A stretch of DNA of 64,000 nucleotides, taken from the NCBI GenBank assembly GCA_025618425.1, contig CM046833.1, forward strand, positions 35,562,467-35,626,466, in the 5' to 3' direction. Below the pieces are notes generated by a model. That model searched no databases. It was not told where the DNA came from and saw only the letters and a list, made by a program, of their open reading frames with translations. The position numbers and the translations under genes are program-made. Shown here piece by piece: positions 51,101 through 57,130 of this stretch (positions within the stretch are counted from its first letter, which is position 1; every line of letters starts with the position of its first letter). Source of the stretch: Heliocidaris tuberculata (Eukaryota; Echinodermata; Echinoidea; Camarodonta; Echinometridae).

Positions 51101-54100
51101 CCCCATCAACGTGTCTGTCATCACCTCCTCTTAACCTTTCCGTACCTATTTGGACCCAATGACTCGTCCCCTTCCATTTTCTTGTCATGCATCTTCTTCC
51201 TTTTGGTTTCAAAACAACTTTTTCTCTGTTGCTAGCTTCTGTCGAATAACAAAACAACACACCTGATCGTTATCGTTCCTGTAACTTTCAAAGGTTTCCC
51301 ATATTACTTAATGGTTGGAAAGATTAACTGAGGCTTCCACACCCCCTATTTCTTGGATTAGTTTCGCTTTTGGCTTATTTCTTGTTTTTAACTCAAATTT
51401 AGATCATATGTGGGTGTTTTTGATGAAATGCAGTCATACAAAATGGATGTAGAAAGCTAGTTCAGTGCCCTTTTTTATTTGCTTCACTTTGTATTGCTTC
51501 ATTATTTCATGTATTTTTGTTGTGCGCATTTCACCCTCCTTCTTCCTAATTCCCCTTAACCAAACCTGCATTAATCATACCCCCTTCCTTGTTTTATTTT
51601 CTTTTCTTCTCATGTAGGCAACCAGTTTTCATCCTATGAATCTTACGAAGGGCACCCGTCCGGGCCCGCCCCCTACCAACAGGTCCCGCGCTCCCTTTCA
51701 GACAGCTGCACTAGCTCTGATTTAGGTAGCATCGGAGGGGCTTCGCGGTCCGATTCACCCCTTGCAGGCGAAGTGGTTTCTAACCCTGTTATTCCCGCTG
51801 CTGTACTAGCTGGGTACTCTGGTAAGAGACTTTGGATTGTACCATTTGGGGGGGGGGGGGGGGGGGGGAGGGGAAGGATGGGAATGTCAGTACTGGAGAA
51901 CAGGAGGGGGACAAAGAGGTACCAAGTCTAGCAATTATGTAGCACTTTTGATTGTCACAACTGAAACCTCTTGCATCCAGAGGAGGTACTGCTTTTTTTA
52001 ATTAAAATAAAATAGTCGCCTTAGAATTAACAAGTTTTTGGATGAAACGTTGAATATACATGCACAATATATTTTACCATGTGCTAATTTGATTCCTGAG
52101 TTACGTACTGCAACCTTCTCAATGTAGAAGATATCAATATGTGGTAATGGTAACTCCTTAACTTCCTTTCCAGATGAATTTGTAGGGTGTGGTGTTTTGT
52201 CCAGTCTCACTGGGATTGAAGAGACAACATGACTGTGACCTACATCTGCCAAAGAATATGTAGATTTACCAAAGACCTGTCCATGATTTTACACAACTAT
52301 AACAAACTTTTGGCAGCAGGACTAATTAATACTGGCAATATCTCAAAATGAAACAAATTTTTTTCTACCTGCGAACGTGACATTGTCATGGATAGTTCGT
52401 GCATTCACCGGCTGAAAGGGAAAGAGAAAAAAGACTGTGGGTCAACGCATCAAACCGGGTGCAGCAAGCTATTCCTGGAAAACTTCTGTGGTTTTTGTGC
52501 ACATGATGTGCAGTTGGTTACTGATAAACGCAAGGAATCCATTAGCCATGGGCGTCACTGCTTTTTCCGCACTCACTGCCTATTAATTGCATTTGAGACT
52601 AATTAGCACTTCAGAGACACCATACTGTATAGCCGAAGCACAGTCGTGATGCCAGCACGTTCTTATGTCTTGCAATAGTCCCTTTAGGTTTAGGGTATAT
52701 TTATCTAGAAATAAGTTGAGAAATTTGTCTGCCGTATACTTTGCATTGCATACATCATTATTAGGGACAAGTTCTCCCTCTACATATACGAAGGCAAGAG
52801 TACCTGAGCATTACTTTTGCAATTTTAAATATTTTAACACAAAAATTTAGATTTAGGGAAAGGGACACAAAAGACATTTTAATTGTTACATTTATTCCAG
52901 AATAAGCTAGATTCTGATCTCAATATATATCTTTTTTTTGCATCAGAAGAAATAAGTACCTGCTTCATGCACATGATATATATATATATATATATATATA
53001 TTTCATTGTTTCCAGACAGATTTCCGTTGTAGGACTCCTAACATTTCCTTTGATGAATGGTGCATGTTGGTGATGATGCATGTAACACCTGTATAGGATA
53101 TCCCCTTCAGTCCCATTCATTTGTTTTTTAAGTGATGAAAAATCAGGCTATTGAACAATCATGACGTACCTGAGTGAACATGAACAATTGTTTTGTGAAA
53201 ACAATGCCTTCCATTTGAACTTTCTTTCAAAGAAAAATCAACCGCACTTTTTTTTAATCAGCTTTGGTACACATTTGGTTAAGCCAGGCACAATCATACA
53301 TGTAGTTTGGTTTTCCCAGCCAGCCAGCGGTCTAGGGGCCGAAGGTTAATTTACTATCCAGATATGATTTTTTCCTCTTGCCATGGCATATCTTAATAGT
53401 ACATGCTCCATGATTTAGAAATGATATATGGCTCTTAGAATAGTGATAGAATCAGAATTTCATGTAGGTTATCTCAGTTTAATACTCTGGTCTTGAAGGG
53501 GGATGTTAACCTGTTGACTACTAACTTCTCTAATTCCCATAGCCTTTATACAGGGACCACCCGGTTCTCGTAGACAATGGGTTAAAGATAAAGTTGAGTG
53601 CTGGTCATAATATTGAATTGTGAAAGAAACTGTCCCAAAGCAATTGGGAAAGGTTGATTATATATATCACATAAGAATTGGTGTATGCTGTAAGGTTTTG
53701 GAATCAACATAATGATGAGAAATCGACTCGATCCTGCTGAGATTCAAATACACTGCACACAGAAATATGTATATGGGACTACTCACAAATGTTAGGCCCG
53801 AACATCTCAGCTGTTTCTTGTCATATTTTGAATTTGAGGGCATTTGAAGAGCAATCCTTTTCAGGGGACATATCTACTATGATAATCTTCCAAACTAACA
53901 TAATAAGAATGAGAAAGCTCACAAATTATTTTTTTACCTTTCCCAGAACTCAAGCTTCCCTTTAAGGAACAAAATTACTTATAAGCATGATGATAAAACA
54001 AAGGGTAACATTTTAAAGATATCAACCACAAACTCATCAAAAGCATGAAGATAACTTCCAACTTTATTCCGAGCAAATGCCAGCCATCGCTGAATGTCGA

Positions 54101-57073
54101 TGACTGCATGCACTGTACATACATGTACATGCATAGTCAATTTATTATTGAACACATTATGAGACCTCTCTTATTAATAGATTTGTAGATATTGAGGGCC
54201 CTGTGTTCTAACCATATACTTAGTCTCTCTTTTTTCTACGTCACGACTCGTCAGCAAGATCGATTCTGTTCATGTTCAAGTATTTGACCATACCATAAAG
54301 GAAAACCGCCGAACTATCCCTGCAATTGGTTTGAAATAGGATATGATTCATAACGTCTAGTGTACATTTACTCTTAGTTGCTGTGTCATTCTCAAAACGC
54401 TGTACTTTGATATAAGAAAATACCAAACCATACATACAATTTTGTAAAATGAAAAAGTATTTTGAAGTGAAAATGCCCAGGACTAAGAAAGAATAAAAGA
54501 AGAAAGAAATATTAAAATGGGATGAGCTTATAAAGGATGGGTTTGATTCTAACAGGGGGTATATACATGTAGTATACATAGACTATAAGGACAATTTCTT
54601 TCTGAACCCAAAATGTTTTGAAATTTAAAGGATTTGGTGTGCACTGGATTAAAATTGATCCCAACGCTCTAGAATGGAAAGTATAGAGTAGGCTTTAGTT
54701 AGTTAAAAATGTACATCTGATGAAACTTAAACTTATCAACATAATACAGAATATTTAAATCGCCATGAAGAAGAATATTTGGAATACATATGCGCAAAAC
54801 ATATACATGTATAGTAAAGAAATGCTCACTTCTACCGCTAGTTCATTCTTTATTGAATTGTTCTTTTCAAAAGATAATAAGCATTGTATGGAGGAAAAAA
54901 AATTATTACTTGTAGTTCGCAGTAGTGCAGTTTTTCTATTGGTGATTTTCTGTCTTTTCATTGATACCACTTCTGATCAGTCGACTTCAAACTGTGCAGA
55001 AAAAGGAAGCTTTTGAAACTATCAGTATCACTATTGATGAAGTGTCTTTCCACTTGAAGAACTTCAATTGGTCTAAGGATATACATCAATCAGTCAACCT
55101 ATCACTTCTGTCAAAAAGTTTCCTTTCCATGGGAAGCTTAAACTTCAGAGAGATTTTAACCTGACAAATCAGTTCAACTTTGTACAGAGACAGAATCAAG
55201 GCATGCTTTCAATATCAGGAGCTTCATAGATTACCGTATCGTTTTAGGGTTCTGTTATTTTAGGGATCATTCCTATTTGTATTCCTACATGTATGGGGTC
55301 ATTTCAGCCTTAAAAGGTTCCTTTCATTGAAAACTTAGACATCAGAGAGATTTTGATGCGACAAATCAGTTCAACTTTGTACAGTGATGAATCACGGCAT
55401 ACTGTCAGTGTAAAGGGCAACTGTCATTATTTTAGGAGTCGTATCCTATTTCCTATATTGTCATTTGATCCTTAAAAGAAGTTCCTTCCATTAAAAGCTG
55501 AAACATCACAGAGATCTTCACCTGACAATTAAGTTCACCTTTGTACAATAACAGCGACAAGACAAGCTTTCAGTGCTAAAATCTTCAAAGATTGTAATCT
55601 AGGGGTTGTATCCGACTTCCAGTTGTGTGTAGCTCCAGCATAAAGATAAGTTGCTCCTCAAAAAGCCGACACATTGACCCTTTGGAGACAATTGAGATGC
55701 ATGAGTAGAAAGAGCAAAAATTTCTGCGCACAGTATGTCCATATTTGTTGCATGACCATATTGCGCTTGATGCAAGGAATTCTAAAAATGAGAATAAGCT
55801 TTCAAATCCTGGAATTGGCAACACATTGAGAGGTTCAAAATCATTGTTTTTTTTAAATCAAAATTGGCAATTTTTTTCAATCTTTCATCAGATTTCCTAA
55901 CCATGTATATTGTTCTTAAAGACATTTCAGGTTATTAGAACCATGTAGCACTAAAAGAAAAATATGATTGTTGCCAATTCGAAGAACAAAATGTGATCAA
56001 TTTAGCCTTTTAATAAATCTGTCCTGAAAGGGTTAAAATGATCATAACCTGACAATTAAGTTAACCTTTCTATAATGACAGCAGCAAGACAAGATTTCAA
56101 GGCTAAAAGTTACTCAGATTATATTTTAGGGGTCATATTATACCACTTCCAAATGTGTGCAGCCTAAATATAAATTTCTTCCATTAAAAGCTGCAAAATT
56201 AGAAAGTTTTAAGAACAATTAATGGAACAATTCATTAAAAAAAAAATTTTTTTGCTAGGTACCCTACGTACATGTACATGTGCATTTATGTACTTTACAC
56301 ACTTTATTCATGTACTTCATATCATATTTATATTCATTGCCTTTCATTTCTAACCAGTATAGTACATGTATGTTCGCCTCAGTGTATTTTTGTTGTTTTA
56401 TAGTATAAGAACAGGACAGAAATACTTTATTAACTTTATGCCCCTTTCTCCAGAGAATCATATCATACATGCCCCCACTCGTTTATAATACAGCTCTCAA
56501 ATACACTTCTTATGCACATCAAATATCTGATAATAACACCTCTGAAACATTATGCAAAAAGTTTGTCTCTGCGCTTGTTTTCCCCCTCTCTTTGAAATTG
56601 TGGCCGGTGTGGTTACTGTCAAGGCTAGGGCAGGCTGATCATACAGACACACAGTCTCTAGATAGGGCATGCCTGAAGAGATCCACACAAAACGTTTGCC
56701 AATTATTGGGCTAAAGTTTGAGCAAAACACGGGCAATTATTCAATTTTGTCTCTTTTATGTATGGATGCATCCATGCTCTGGGCTGTGAGCTCCCTGGGA
56801 GATATGAATTCAGATAGGGTTGTCTTTGCTTGGTGGAGTGAAAGAGTTGTTAGTTTAGGAAAGGGTTGTTTTTCCACTTCTTATTTCTTTGATTGTTGCT
56901 TAATTTCGTGGGTAAATATTAATGCGTGGAAGGTTCCTATTGTTCCAGTGATTTGATCTGTTTATGAGTTCATCCCCTCCTTTTCTTTTGTGGTCTTTCA
57001 ATGTGTCTTTCAGTCTCGTTTCACTATTTTCATGTTTGGCTTGTTTGCACATCTCTGTCTCTCTGTTTCTTGC

Positions 57074-57130
<57 letters not shown>

